From positions 83,544-147,543 of the forward strand of contig CAYNGJ010000008.1 of NCBI GenBank assembly GCA_964396895.1: a DNA stretch of 64,000 nucleotides, in the 5' to 3' direction. The stretch is from UBA2334 sp964396895 (lineage in GTDB: Bacteria > Pseudomonadota > Gammaproteobacteria > Burkholderiales > Burkholderiaceae_C). The position numbers were made by a program, and so were the translations under genes. Below are positions 36,895 to 45,019 of this stretch, one piece after another (within the stretch, counting starts at the first letter, position 1; the number at the start of each line of letters is the position of its first letter). The notes beneath the pieces were generated by a model, which made no database searches, had not been told where the DNA came from, and was given only the letters and a program-made list of their open reading frames with translations.

Positions 36895-37641
36895 ATGGAA
36901 GAGTTTTTGACAGCCCAGTTCTGGCTGGCGGTGGGGCAGATCATCATGATCGACATCTTGCTGGGTGGCGACAATGCCGTGGTCATTGCATTGGCTTGTC
37001 GCAAACTTCCGCCGGCACAGCGGCGATTGGGCATTTTGTGGGGAACGGCCGGGGCCATTGTGCTGCGCGTGGTTTTGATTGTGTTTGCTCTGGCGCTGTT
37101 GGCTGTTCCCTACCTGAAAATTGTGGGGGCGGTGTTGTTGCTGTGGATTGGCGTGAAGCTGCTGGCTCCGGATGACGAAGAAGGCCATGGTGACATTCAG
37201 ACCAGTGACAAGCTCTGGGCTGCTGTGAAAACCGTGATCGTTGCCGATCTGGTCATGAGCATCGACAACGTCATCGCCATTGCCGGGGCGGCGGAAGGTG
37301 CCGGTGGTGACCACAAGATACCGTTGGTGATCTTTGGCTTGCTCGTCAGCATCCCCATCATCGTCTGGGGCAGTCAGATGGTCATCAAATTGATGGAACG
37401 TTTCCCGGCCATCATCGTGGTCGGCGGCATGTTGCTGGGCTGGATTGCCGGTAGCATGGCGGTGACGGATCCTGCGCTGGTTCCCTACTTGGCAGAGAGG
37501 ATGCCTGTGGCGGGCGCCAAAGCGGCGTCTTTGCCAGCTTGGATGGCTTATGTGGCCGGTGCAGCGGGTGCTTTTTTCGTGCTGTCGGTGGGGGAGTGGT
37601 TGAAGCGCAGGCAGTCCGCAGATGCCCCAGCCGCGCAGTGA
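36895..37641 (+). CDS. TerC-family integral membrane protein
   Basis: A 248-residue polytopic protein with the two TerC signatures DILLGGDNAVVIALACR and DLVMSIDNVIAIAGAAEG, whose membrane-embedded Asp residues are implicated in metal (Mn2+) handling in characterised relatives. About seven hydrophobic segments. ATG 36895 (MEEFLTAQFW) is chosen, since the longer frame would start inside the sucD terminator. GGGG just upstream is a weak ribosome-binding site. Its own promoter is expected because a terminator precedes it. Confidence 0.88.
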   Translation: MEEFLTAQFWLAVGQIIMIDILLGGDNAVVIALACRKLPPAQRRLGILWGTAGAIVLRVVLIVFALALLAVPYLKIVGAVLLLWIGVKLLAPDDEEGHGDIQTSDKLWAAVKTVIVADLVMSIDNVIAIAGAAEGAGGDHKIPLVIFGLLVSIPIIVWGSQMVIKLMERFPAIIVVGGMLLGWIAGSMAVTDPALVPYLAERMPVAGAKAASLPAWMAYVAGAAGAFFVLSVGEWLKRRQSADAPAAQ

Positions 37642-37723
37642 CCGACTTCCCGATGACTCGGCAGCCAGTTCTGGGGCGGTGAATGAGATTCGAATGACGG
37701 GCTGAACTCTGGAGAGGGGCGTG

Positions 37724-40417
37724 ATGCAACAACACGATCAACGGGGGGTTTTCAGTTGGCTTCGCTCTGATGCCGCGACGGCTTTGTTGATTGTGTTTGC
37801 TGTGCTGATGGTGGAGGCCAGCACGGGTTTTTTTGAAGGCTTGGAGAACCGTTTTTTCGACAAAGCCAGCCAGATGACTGGGCGCCTGCCGTCCGATCAA
37901 GTGGTGGTTCTGGCGATTGACGATCAGAGCATTGCCAACATTGGTCGTTGGCCTTGGCCGCGTGATGTGCACGCCAAGGTGATCGATCGGTTGACTGCGG
38001 GACAGGCCAAAACCATTGCCCACACCACCTTATTTTTTGAACCACAGGTGGACAGGGGGTTGGGTCACCTTTTGGAACTCAAGAGCCTGATGACGACGGA
38101 TGCGTCTCAGCATCCGACCGCCTCGCCATGGTTGGAGGTGGTCAATTCGGCCATACGCACTTTGGACGCCGATGCCACGCTGGCGCTAAGCATGCAGACT
38201 TCTGGCCGTGTGGTGCTTCCCATGGTGTTTGAGATGGGGCAGCCATTGGGCGCACCGGATCAGGCCTTGCCCGAGTACGTGCTGCGCCACGCTTTGCCCG
38301 CCCAAGCCAATGCCCATTTCTTGCAGGGCGTGAAGGCCAGTTTGCCGCTGGAAGCCTTTGGGGTGGCGTCGGCTGCGGTGGGCCACCTCAACCAATTGCC
38401 AAGTGCCATTGATGGCACCCTGCGCACCGAGCCTTTGCTGATTGATCACGACGGCGCTTGGATTCCCAGCATGGCGCTTCAGGTGGCTGCACAGAGCCTG
38501 AATTTGTCCACCACTGACATGCGGTCCGAGAGGGATGGCGTTTTTCAGTTGGGCGGCTTGCGCATTCCTGTGGATGATGCGGGGCGCATCCATCCGCAGT
38601 TCTACCCCGACAAAAGCGGACGTGTTCCGTTTGTGGTGGATTCCTTTTTCGATGTGTATTCCGGGAAAATTCCACCCAGCAAATATGCCGGCAAGATCGT
38701 GGTCATCGGCGCCACCGCTGCCGGGGTGGGAAATCGGTTTGTGACACCCGTGTCCGCTGTCACTTCCCCAGCCTTGTTGTTGGCCCATACCACGTCAAGT
38801 CTATTGAAAAACCATTTTTTCTCAGTCCCCTACTGGACCCCGGTGCTCAGCCTGGGCACGACCTTGCTGGTGGCACTTCTGGTGGCAGGCGTGTTGCCGC
38901 GCTTGACGGGCGGCGTGGCTGCCTTGTTGACAGGGGCGGTCCTCGTGGCGCTGTTGACGGCAGAGCTACTCTTGCTCACGACGTGGCATTTGTGGGTTCC
39001 ACTGGTGTTGCCTGCGGCTGCTCTCGTGGTGGCCTACCTGGGCCTCACCACCAAGCGGTTTTTGTTCACGGAGGCGGGCAAAATCAAATCGGACGAGGAG
39101 TCTGCGGAGACCAACCGCATGATGGGTCTGGCCCATCAGGGGCAAGGTCAGTTGGACATGGCCTTTGACCGCTTTCGTCGCGTGCCCTTGAGCGAGGCAC
39201 TCATGGCCAATTTGGCCAATCTTGCGCTCGACTTCGAACGCAAGCGCCAATTCAACAAGGCCCTGGCGGTGTACGAGCACATGGCCGGGTTCAACCCAAA
39301 CTACAAAGACCTGGTGGCCAAGCGCAAGCGGGCCAAAAACCTGTCGGAAACCGTGCTTTTGGGAGGTATGGGCACCCACCGTGGGGGCACCATGCTGTTG
39401 GATGGTGACCAGGTGGAAAAACCCATGTTGGGCCGCTATCAGGTCGAGAAGGAGCTCGGCAAAGGTGCGATGGGCATTGTTTACCTGGGCAGAGATCCCA
39501 AAATTGGCCGGGTGGTTGCGATCAAAACCCTGGCATTGGCACAAGAATTTGAAGGTGATGAGCTGGAGGACGCGCGCCAACGTTTCTTCCGGGAAGCCGA
39601 AACAGCGGGGCGCCTTCAGCACCAAAACATCGTGACCATTTTCGATGCGGGAGAGGACCAAGAACTGGCCTACATCGCCATGGAGTTCCTGAAAGGAAAA
39701 GACCTGGTGGCGTACGCGCAGTCGGGCAATCTGCTGCCGGTCGACCAAGTGGTGGACATCCTGGTCAAAGTGGCCCAGGCCCTTAACTACGCCCATGGGT
39801 TGAACGTGGTGCACCGGGACATCAAGCCCGCCAACATCATGTACGACCCGGCGACCGAATCGGTCAAGGTCACTGACTTTGGCATCGCGCGGGTCACGGA
39901 TGCCAGCCGTACCCGCACCGGCATGGTACTGGGTACACCCAGCTTCATGTCACCCGAGCAAATCGCGGGCAAGAAAGTGGACGGCCGATCGGACTTGTAC
40001 TCACTGGGCGTCATGGCGTTTCAGCTCCTCACCGGAGTGCTCCCCTTCCGAGCCGAATCCATGGCCGAGCTGATGTTCAAAATCGCGAACGAGGATGCAC
40101 CCGACGTCCGGACCTTCAATGCGGCTGTTCCCCCGGCTTTGGCGCATGTGGTCGCCAGGGCGCTGGTGAAAAATCTCGATCGCCGATACGCCAGTGGACA
40201 GGAAATGGCCGAAGATCTCATGCGAAGCCGGACGCAGACGCCGCCATCCGGAGGGGCGATGGCGGGGGCGCGTGTCGGGCGGGTGAACGAAACCAACGAA
40301 CCCGGGCATGTTGACCCGGACCAGGGCTTTCAGAGAACGGTGGTGGTGCCGCCGTCGGCTGCTCCCACGCCCCCGATGGGCACCCCCTCGTTGTCCAACC
40401 GTCGAGGCGAGGCATGA
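37724..40417 (+). CDS. CHASE2 domain serine/threonine protein kinase
   Basis: An 897-residue membrane kinase. An N-terminal TM helix and extracytoplasmic CHASE2 sensor (ASTGFFEGLENRFFDKAS ... VVVLAIDDQSIANIGRWPWPRDVHAKVIDRL) are followed by three TM helices, a TPR-like helical linker (LANLALDFERKRQFNKALAVYEHMAG), and a Hanks kinase from residue ~567: GKGAMGIVYLG, catalytic VVHRDIKPANIMYD and TDFGIARV. All catalytic residues are present. GGAGAGG precedes ATG 37724 (GTG 37721 is adjacent). The stop overlaps the phosphatase start (ATGA), pairing kinase with phosphatase. Confidence 0.92.
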   Translation: MQQHDQRGVFSWLRSDAATALLIVFAVLMVEASTGFFEGLENRFFDKASQMTGRLPSDQVVVLAIDDQSIANIGRWPWPRDVHAKVIDRLTAGQAKTIAHTTLFFEPQVDRGLGHLLELKSLMTTDASQHPTASPWLEVVNSAIRTLDADATLALSMQTSGRVVLPMVFEMGQPLGAPDQALPEYVLRHALPAQANAHFLQGVKASLPLEAFGVASAAVGHLNQLPSAIDGTLRTEPLLIDHDGAWIPSMALQVAAQSLNLSTTDMRSERDGVFQLGGLRIPVDDAGRIHPQFYPDKSGRVPFVVDSFFDVYSGKIPPSKYAGKIVVIGATAAGVGNRFVTPVSAVTSPALLLAHTTSSLLKNHFFSVPYWTPVLSLGTTLLVALLVAGVLPRLTGGVAALLTGAVLVALLTAELLLLTTWHLWVPLVLPAAALVVAYLGLTTKRFLFTEAGKIKSDEESAETNRMMGLAHQGQGQLDMAFDRFRRVPLSEALMANLANLALDFERKRQFNKALAVYEHMAGFNPNYKDLVAKRKRAKNLSETVLLGGMGTHRGGTMLLDGDQVEKPMLGRYQVEKELGKGAMGIVYLGRDPKIGRVVAIKTLALAQEFEGDELEDARQRFFREAETAGRLQHQNIVTIFDAGEDQELAYIAMEFLKGKDLVAYAQSGNLLPVDQVVDILVKVAQALNYAHGLNVVHRDIKPANIMYDPATESVKVTDFGIARVTDASRTRTGMVLGTPSFMSPEQIAGKKVDGRSDLYSLGVMAFQLLTGVLPFRAESMAELMFKIANEDAPDVRTFNAAVPPALAHVVARALVKNLDRRYASGQEMAEDLMRSRTQTPPSGGAMAGARVGRVNETNEPGHVDPDQGFQRTVVVPPSAAPTPPMGTPSLSNRRGEA

Positions 40418-41205
40418 TTTTTGAATTCGTCAGCCTGACCCACCCTGGCCTGGTCCGCGACAACAACGAAGACACCGTGGCCTGCGATGCCAAGCACGGC
40501 ATTGCCGTTCTGGCCGACGGGATGGGTGGGTACAACGCCGGTGAAATCGCCAGTGCCATGGCGGCCGCGTTTGTGCGCTCGGAGTTGTCCCAGTGGCTGT
40601 CCAGTGCCGGGCAAACCGCGTCATCGGCGCAAGGGGTGCGCCAGGCATTGGGGGCTGCCGTATCGGGTGCTAATCTGTCCATTTACCGGGCTGCGCTGTC
40701 CAATCCCCAGTTCAGTGGAATGGGGACAACGGTGGTGGTGGGCATGTTCGGTGCCGTCCGAGTGATGCTGGCCCATGTGGGTGATTCCCGGTGTTACGTG
40801 TGGCGGAAATCGCGGCTGACTCAACTGACCCATGATCACTCCCTGCTGCAGGAGCAACTCGATGCGGGGCTGATTTCCACGGAACAAGCCAAAATCGCAT
40901 CGCACAAGAACCTGGTGACCCGCGCACTCGGGGTGGACGAGCGTGTGGATGTTGACATCGTCGAACACCTTCCCGAGATAGATGACCTGTATCTCCTGTG
41001 CTCAGATGGGTTGACCGACATGGTGGACGATGAAGACTTGGTGCGCATCCTGGCCAGCAGCACTGGTTTGTCGGCAAAAGCGGAAGCCTTGATCAGAAGT
41101 GCCAACGATGCGGGTGGGCGTGACAATATTTCGGTGATACTGGTCGCTGCCAAGGCAAAATCAGCCAGCGCTGGCTTTTTTTCGCGCATGTTGGGGTTGT
41201 CTTGA
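40414..41205 (+). CDS. PP2C-family Ser/Thr protein phosphatase
   Basis: A 263-residue PPM/PP2C phosphatase with all metal-binding motifs: GLVRDNNEDTVA, VLADGMGGYNAGEIAS, LAHVGDSRCYVWR, LLCSDGLTDMVDDEDL and GGRDNISVILV. Cytoplasmic, of the stand-alone (PstP-like) size. Translationally coupled to the CHASE2 kinase gene and followed by an FHA protein, so it most likely reverses that kinase's phosphorylations. Confidence 0.94.
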   Translation: MIFEFVSLTHPGLVRDNNEDTVACDAKHGIAVLADGMGGYNAGEIASAMAAAFVRSELSQWLSSAGQTASSAQGVRQALGAAVSGANLSIYRAALSNPQFSGMGTTVVVGMFGAVRVMLAHVGDSRCYVWRKSRLTQLTHDHSLLQEQLDAGLISTEQAKIASHKNLVTRALGVDERVDVDIVEHLPEIDDLYLLCSDGLTDMVDDEDLVRILASSTGLSAKAEALIRSANDAGGRDNISVILVAAKAKSASAGFFSRMLGLS

Positions 41206-41245
41206 TGCTGGGAGTGGGTGATGACAAGCGTTACAGGAGTCGGCC

Positions 41246-41866
41246 ATGCCGAAATTGATCGTCTCAATTGACGGTGTTGTGGTGAAGGAAGTGCAACTGA
41301 CCAAAGATCGGACCACTTTGGGTCGGCGGCCCTACAACGACGTGGTGATCGACAATCTGGCGGTCAGTGGTGAGCATGCCGTGTTGCAGATGACCGGTGC
41401 GGATGTCCACATTGAAGACCTCAACAGCACGAATGGCACCTACATCAACGGCAAAGCCGTCAAAAAGCAATTGCTCCGCCACAACGACACCGTTGAAGTC
41501 GGCAAGCACAAGATCAAGTTCCTGAATGAACCCTCGGGCACCGCGTTCGACAAAACCATGGTCATACGCCCGAGCGCCCCACCGTTGGAGGCACATCCAC
41601 CCATTGGTGGTGCGGCCATCAAGGTGATTTCCGGGGCGGCGGCGGGTCGGGAGGTCACGCTGGTGAAAACCGTGACCACCATTGGCAAGCCTGGTGTGGC
41701 TGTGGCCGCCATCACCCGACGCCCGCATGGGTATGCCGTGGCGCTGGTGGAGGGGGTCAATCGCCCCACGTTGAATGACCAACCCCTTGACACCGACCCC
41801 ATCATGCTCAAGGACGGCGACATTCTGGAGCTGGCTGGAACCAAGATGCAGTTTGTGATGCTCTGA
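41246..41866 (+). CDS. FHA-domain protein (one canonical, one degenerate FHA)
   Basis: A 206-residue protein. Residues ~20-95 form a canonical phosphothreonine-binding FHA domain (TTLGRRPYNDVVID, SGEHAVLQM, LNSTNGTYINGKAV). Residues ~110-206 look like a second FHA fold (GAAAGREVTLVKTVTTIGK ... LNDQPLDTDPIMLKDGDILEL) lacking the SxxH phospho-binding pair. Lies between phosphatase and cyclase genes; probably reads phosphorylation by the upstream kinase and may link it to the cyclase. Confidence 0.9.
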   Translation: MPKLIVSIDGVVVKEVQLTKDRTTLGRRPYNDVVIDNLAVSGEHAVLQMTGADVHIEDLNSTNGTYINGKAVKKQLLRHNDTVEVGKHKIKFLNEPSGTAFDKTMVIRPSAPPLEAHPPIGGAAIKVISGAAAGREVTLVKTVTTIGKPGVAVAAITRRPHGYAVALVEGVNRPTLNDQPLDTDPIMLKDGDILELAGTKMQFVML

Positions 41867-41897
41867 CACCATACCTATCTGGGCAACGGGTTCAGCC

Positions 41898-44153
41898 ATG
41901 GTGTGGTCATTGCGGCAATCCTTTCTTCGGCTTGCCTTTGCCTGGGTGCCCGTCTTGTTGGCGGTGCTGCATGTGGTCGGGGTGGTCAGGCTGGGTGCGC
42001 TGGAGTGGGTGGACAGCCTGATTTACGACACCCGTCTGCGGGCCACCATGCCGCAGACCTTGGATCCACGCATTGTCATTGTCGATGTCGACGAAAAAAG
42101 CCTGGCGGAAGTGGGGCAGTGGCCGTGGCCTCGGCACCGATTGGCCCACATCACCAACGAGTTGTTTGACCGCCAGCGTGTGGCCGTGCTGGGCTTTGAC
42201 GTGGTGTTTGCCGAGCCCGATGCAACGTCCGCACTTTCCACGCTGGAAGGCTTGGCCGGACGCGAGTTGGCCCATATTCCTGCCTTTGCCGAACAGGTCA
42301 AGCAGATGGCCAACCAGTTGGATCACGACCAGCAGTTTGCCAAGGCGCTGCTGAATCGGCGGGTGGTGCTGGGCCACTATTTCACCAGCGACCGCGATGG
42401 CCGAAAAAACGGCCAGTTGCCACCCCCTGCCATGGACAAAGCCGAGCTGAAGGGCAAGGGCGGTGGTTTTGTCCGGTGGACGGGGTACGGTGCCAACATT
42501 CCCGTGCTCGCAGCCGCTGCGCACAGTGGCGGGTATTTCAACGCCATCACCGACGGCGATGGCCTGGTCCGCACCGTGCCCTTGGTCTCCGTCTATGAAG
42601 GCGACTACTACCAGTCGCTGGCACTGGCCGTATTTCGCGAACTCATGGGGGTGACCACCCTGGCACCTGGTTTCCCCCCGTCCCGTTTTTTGCCCACGGG
42701 TTATCAGGGATTGGAGAGCATGGTGGTTCAGCAGGGGGACAAAACCTTGCCCTTGCCGGTGGACCAACGGGTGAGCAGCCTCGTGCCATACCGGGGATTC
42801 GGCGGCCCCAAGGGGGGATCGTTCCAGTACGTGTCGGCGGCGGATGTGCTGCATGGCCGCTTGGCGCCAGATGCGCTCAAGGGCAAGGTGGTGTTGTTTG
42901 GCACCACCGCGCCGGGGTTGCTGGACTTGCGCGCCACACCGGTTGGCACCGCCTACCCCGGGGTGGAGGTGCATGCCAACCTGATCTCGGGCTTTCTGGA
43001 TGGCAATGTGCCCACCACCCCCGATTACGCGCTGGGCTACGAGCTGGTGGTGGTGATCGTTTCCGGGCTGGTGCTGGCGGTTTTGCTGCCCTGGCTGCCT
43101 GCGGCCAGGGCCATTGGCCTCAGCCTGGGGATGTTGGCGGCCGTCACGGGTCTCAACCTGTGGCTTTACAGCAGCCATGGGCTGGCCTTGCCTCTGGCGT
43201 CGGCGTTGTTCATGATCGTGGCGGCATTTGTGATGAACATGAGCCACGGCTATTTCGCCGAAAGCCGTTCCAAGCGCGAGTTGGCCCAGCTGTTTGGTAC
43301 TTATGTGCCCCCGGAGCTGGTCGACGAAATGGTCAAAGACCCGGACAGCTACACCATGCAGGCCCAGGCCCGTGAGCTGACCGTCATGTTCTGCGACATG
43401 CGGGGTTTTACCCGCTTGGCTGAAACCATGACCCCTGAGCAACTCCAGACCTTGCTCAACCAAATTTTCAGCCGCATGACCGAGGTGATTCGTCGTCACC
43501 GCGGCACCATCGACAAATACATGGGGGACTGCGTCATGGCCTTTTGGGGTGCGCCGCTGGCCAGTCCTGACCACGCCGCACAGGCCGTGCATGCTGCCCT
43601 GGAAATGACCGAGGCCATGCGCGACATCAACGCGTCCTTTCGGGCACGCGGGTGGCCTGAGGTGGGGGTGGGCATTGGCATCAACACCGGCACCATGCTG
43701 GTGGGTGACATGGGCTCCAACATCCGCCGCAGTTACACCGTCATCGGGGATGCCGTCAACCTCGGGTCTCGCCTGGAGGCGCTCTCCAGGGTGTACGGTG
43801 TGGATGTGGTGGCGGGTGAAGTCACCCGCCGTCAAACCCCGCAGTTCCACTGGCAGGAGTTGGGTCGCGTCGTGGTCAAAGGCAGGGCAGAGGCCGTGCG
43901 TGCGTATACCCCATTGGCCGAGCGCACCCAGGTGCCCGACACAGACCTGCAGCAAGAGCTGGCCGTGTGGGACGGTTTTTTGAAGGCGTACCGCGCCCAA
44001 GACTGGGAAAAATGCGACATCCACCTGTTCAACCTGCACCGCATGCGTCCCGCCGGGGCCTTGTATGCCCACTACGCCATCTGTCTGGCCCAGCAGCGTG
44101 CATTGCCCCACGACCCGACCTGGGACGGCACCTTGCGCCCGACCGACAAATGA
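41898..44153 (+). CDS. CHASE2 domain class III adenylate cyclase
   Basis: A 751-residue membrane cyclase: N-terminal TM, CHASE2 sensor (DPRIVIVDVDEKSLAEVGQWPWPRHRLAHI ...), three TM helices, then a class III catalytic domain. Metal Asp residues lie in VMFCDMRGFTRLAE and DKYMGDCVMAFWG (its Lys favours ATP over GTP), and the transition-state Asn/Arg in VIGDAVNLGSRLEALS. Predicted to make cAMP in response to an envelope signal. Carries the same sensor type as the kinase four genes upstream. Followed at 13 bp by a cyclic-nucleotide phosphodiesterase. Confidence 0.92.
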   Translation: MVWSLRQSFLRLAFAWVPVLLAVLHVVGVVRLGALEWVDSLIYDTRLRATMPQTLDPRIVIVDVDEKSLAEVGQWPWPRHRLAHITNELFDRQRVAVLGFDVVFAEPDATSALSTLEGLAGRELAHIPAFAEQVKQMANQLDHDQQFAKALLNRRVVLGHYFTSDRDGRKNGQLPPPAMDKAELKGKGGGFVRWTGYGANIPVLAAAAHSGGYFNAITDGDGLVRTVPLVSVYEGDYYQSLALAVFRELMGVTTLAPGFPPSRFLPTGYQGLESMVVQQGDKTLPLPVDQRVSSLVPYRGFGGPKGGSFQYVSAADVLHGRLAPDALKGKVVLFGTTAPGLLDLRATPVGTAYPGVEVHANLISGFLDGNVPTTPDYALGYELVVVIVSGLVLAVLLPWLPAARAIGLSLGMLAAVTGLNLWLYSSHGLALPLASALFMIVAAFVMNMSHGYFAESRSKRELAQLFGTYVPPELVDEMVKDPDSYTMQAQARELTVMFCDMRGFTRLAETMTPEQLQTLLNQIFSRMTEVIRRHRGTIDKYMGDCVMAFWGAPLASPDHAAQAVHAALEMTEAMRDINASFRARGWPEVGVGIGINTGTMLVGDMGSNIRRSYTVIGDAVNLGSRLEALSRVYGVDVVAGEVTRRQTPQFHWQELGRVVVKGRAEAVRAYTPLAERTQVPDTDLQQELAVWDGFLKAYRAQDWEKCDIHLFNLHRMRPAGALYAHYAICLAQQRALPHDPTWDGTLRPTDK

Positions 44154-44166
44154 CCCGGAGCCCCGC

Positions 44167-44964
44167 ATGAAGATCCGCGTGCTGGGGTGTTCGGGCACCA
44201 TTGCCGCAGGCTGCAAAACCACGTCATTCCTGCTGGAGCACAACTGTCTGGTGGACGCTGGCACGGGCGTGGGAGACCTGTCCCTCGACGACATGGCCCA
44301 GGTGGACCATGTCCTGCTGACGCACGCCCACCTCGACCACGTGGCGGCCTTGCCCCTCATGCTCGACGCGGTGGCTGCCCGGCGAACCCGTCCGGTGCAG
44401 GTGCATGCCCTGCGCAGCACCATTTCCTCGCTGCAGCAGCACATTTTCAACAACGTCATCTGGCCCGATTTTTCACGCCTGCCCAGCCCAGACCATCCCT
44501 ACCTCGTGTTCCAGCCTTTCGCGGTGGGGGATGTGTTGAGCGTGGCCGACAAGCGCGTCGAAGTGCTGCCCGCTGTGCACACAGTGCCCGCGGTCGGTTT
44601 TGCGGTGACGGGTGAGGCCGCGTCCGGTGCGTGGGTGTTTTCAGGTGACACAGGCCACAACCCGGCCTTCTGGCAGCGGTTGAACGAGCTCGACGTGGGC
44701 ATGCTGGTGATCGAAACCGCCTTCAGCGAACGCGAATGCCGCCTCGCCCACCTCAGTCAGCACCTGTGTCCCAGCACCTTGGCCGCCCAACTGGCCATGA
44801 TGAGCCCCAGCGCCCAGTACCCCATCCACATCACCCACACTAAGCCCGCGGAAACCGCGCTCATCATGTCCCAGATCGACGACATGCACGCTCAGCGCCA
44901 GCAGCAAGGCCTGCCACCGCTGAGCATTGCCTGGTTGCAAGCGGGGCAAGAACTGTTGCTGTGA
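44167..44964 (+). CDS. Metallo-beta-lactamase-fold cAMP phosphodiesterase (class II-like)
   Basis: A 265-residue MBL-fold hydrolase. HxHxDH motif is H53-A-H55-L-D57-H58 in LLTHAHLDHVAAL; further ligands in VFSGDTGHNP and IHITHTKP. The layout is that of class II (PDE1/CpdP-type) 3',5'-cyclic-nucleotide phosphodiesterases. Its place directly after an adenylate cyclase gene supports cAMP as substrate. Start ATG 44167 (MKIRVLGCSGTIAAG) is clear by family. Confidence 0.87.
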   Translation: MKIRVLGCSGTIAAGCKTTSFLLEHNCLVDAGTGVGDLSLDDMAQVDHVLLTHAHLDHVAALPLMLDAVAARRTRPVQVHALRSTISSLQQHIFNNVIWPDFSRLPSPDHPYLVFQPFAVGDVLSVADKRVEVLPAVHTVPAVGFAVTGEAASGAWVFSGDTGHNPAFWQRLNELDVGMLVIETAFSERECRLAHLSQHLCPSTLAAQLAMMSPSAQYPIHITHTKPAETALIMSQIDDMHAQRQQQGLPPLSIAWLQAGQELLL

Positions 44965-45019
44965 GGCCCCCTGGGGGTGCGTCTGTCCCCTTACTGCTTC
45001 TGTCCATGGAAGATCCGGC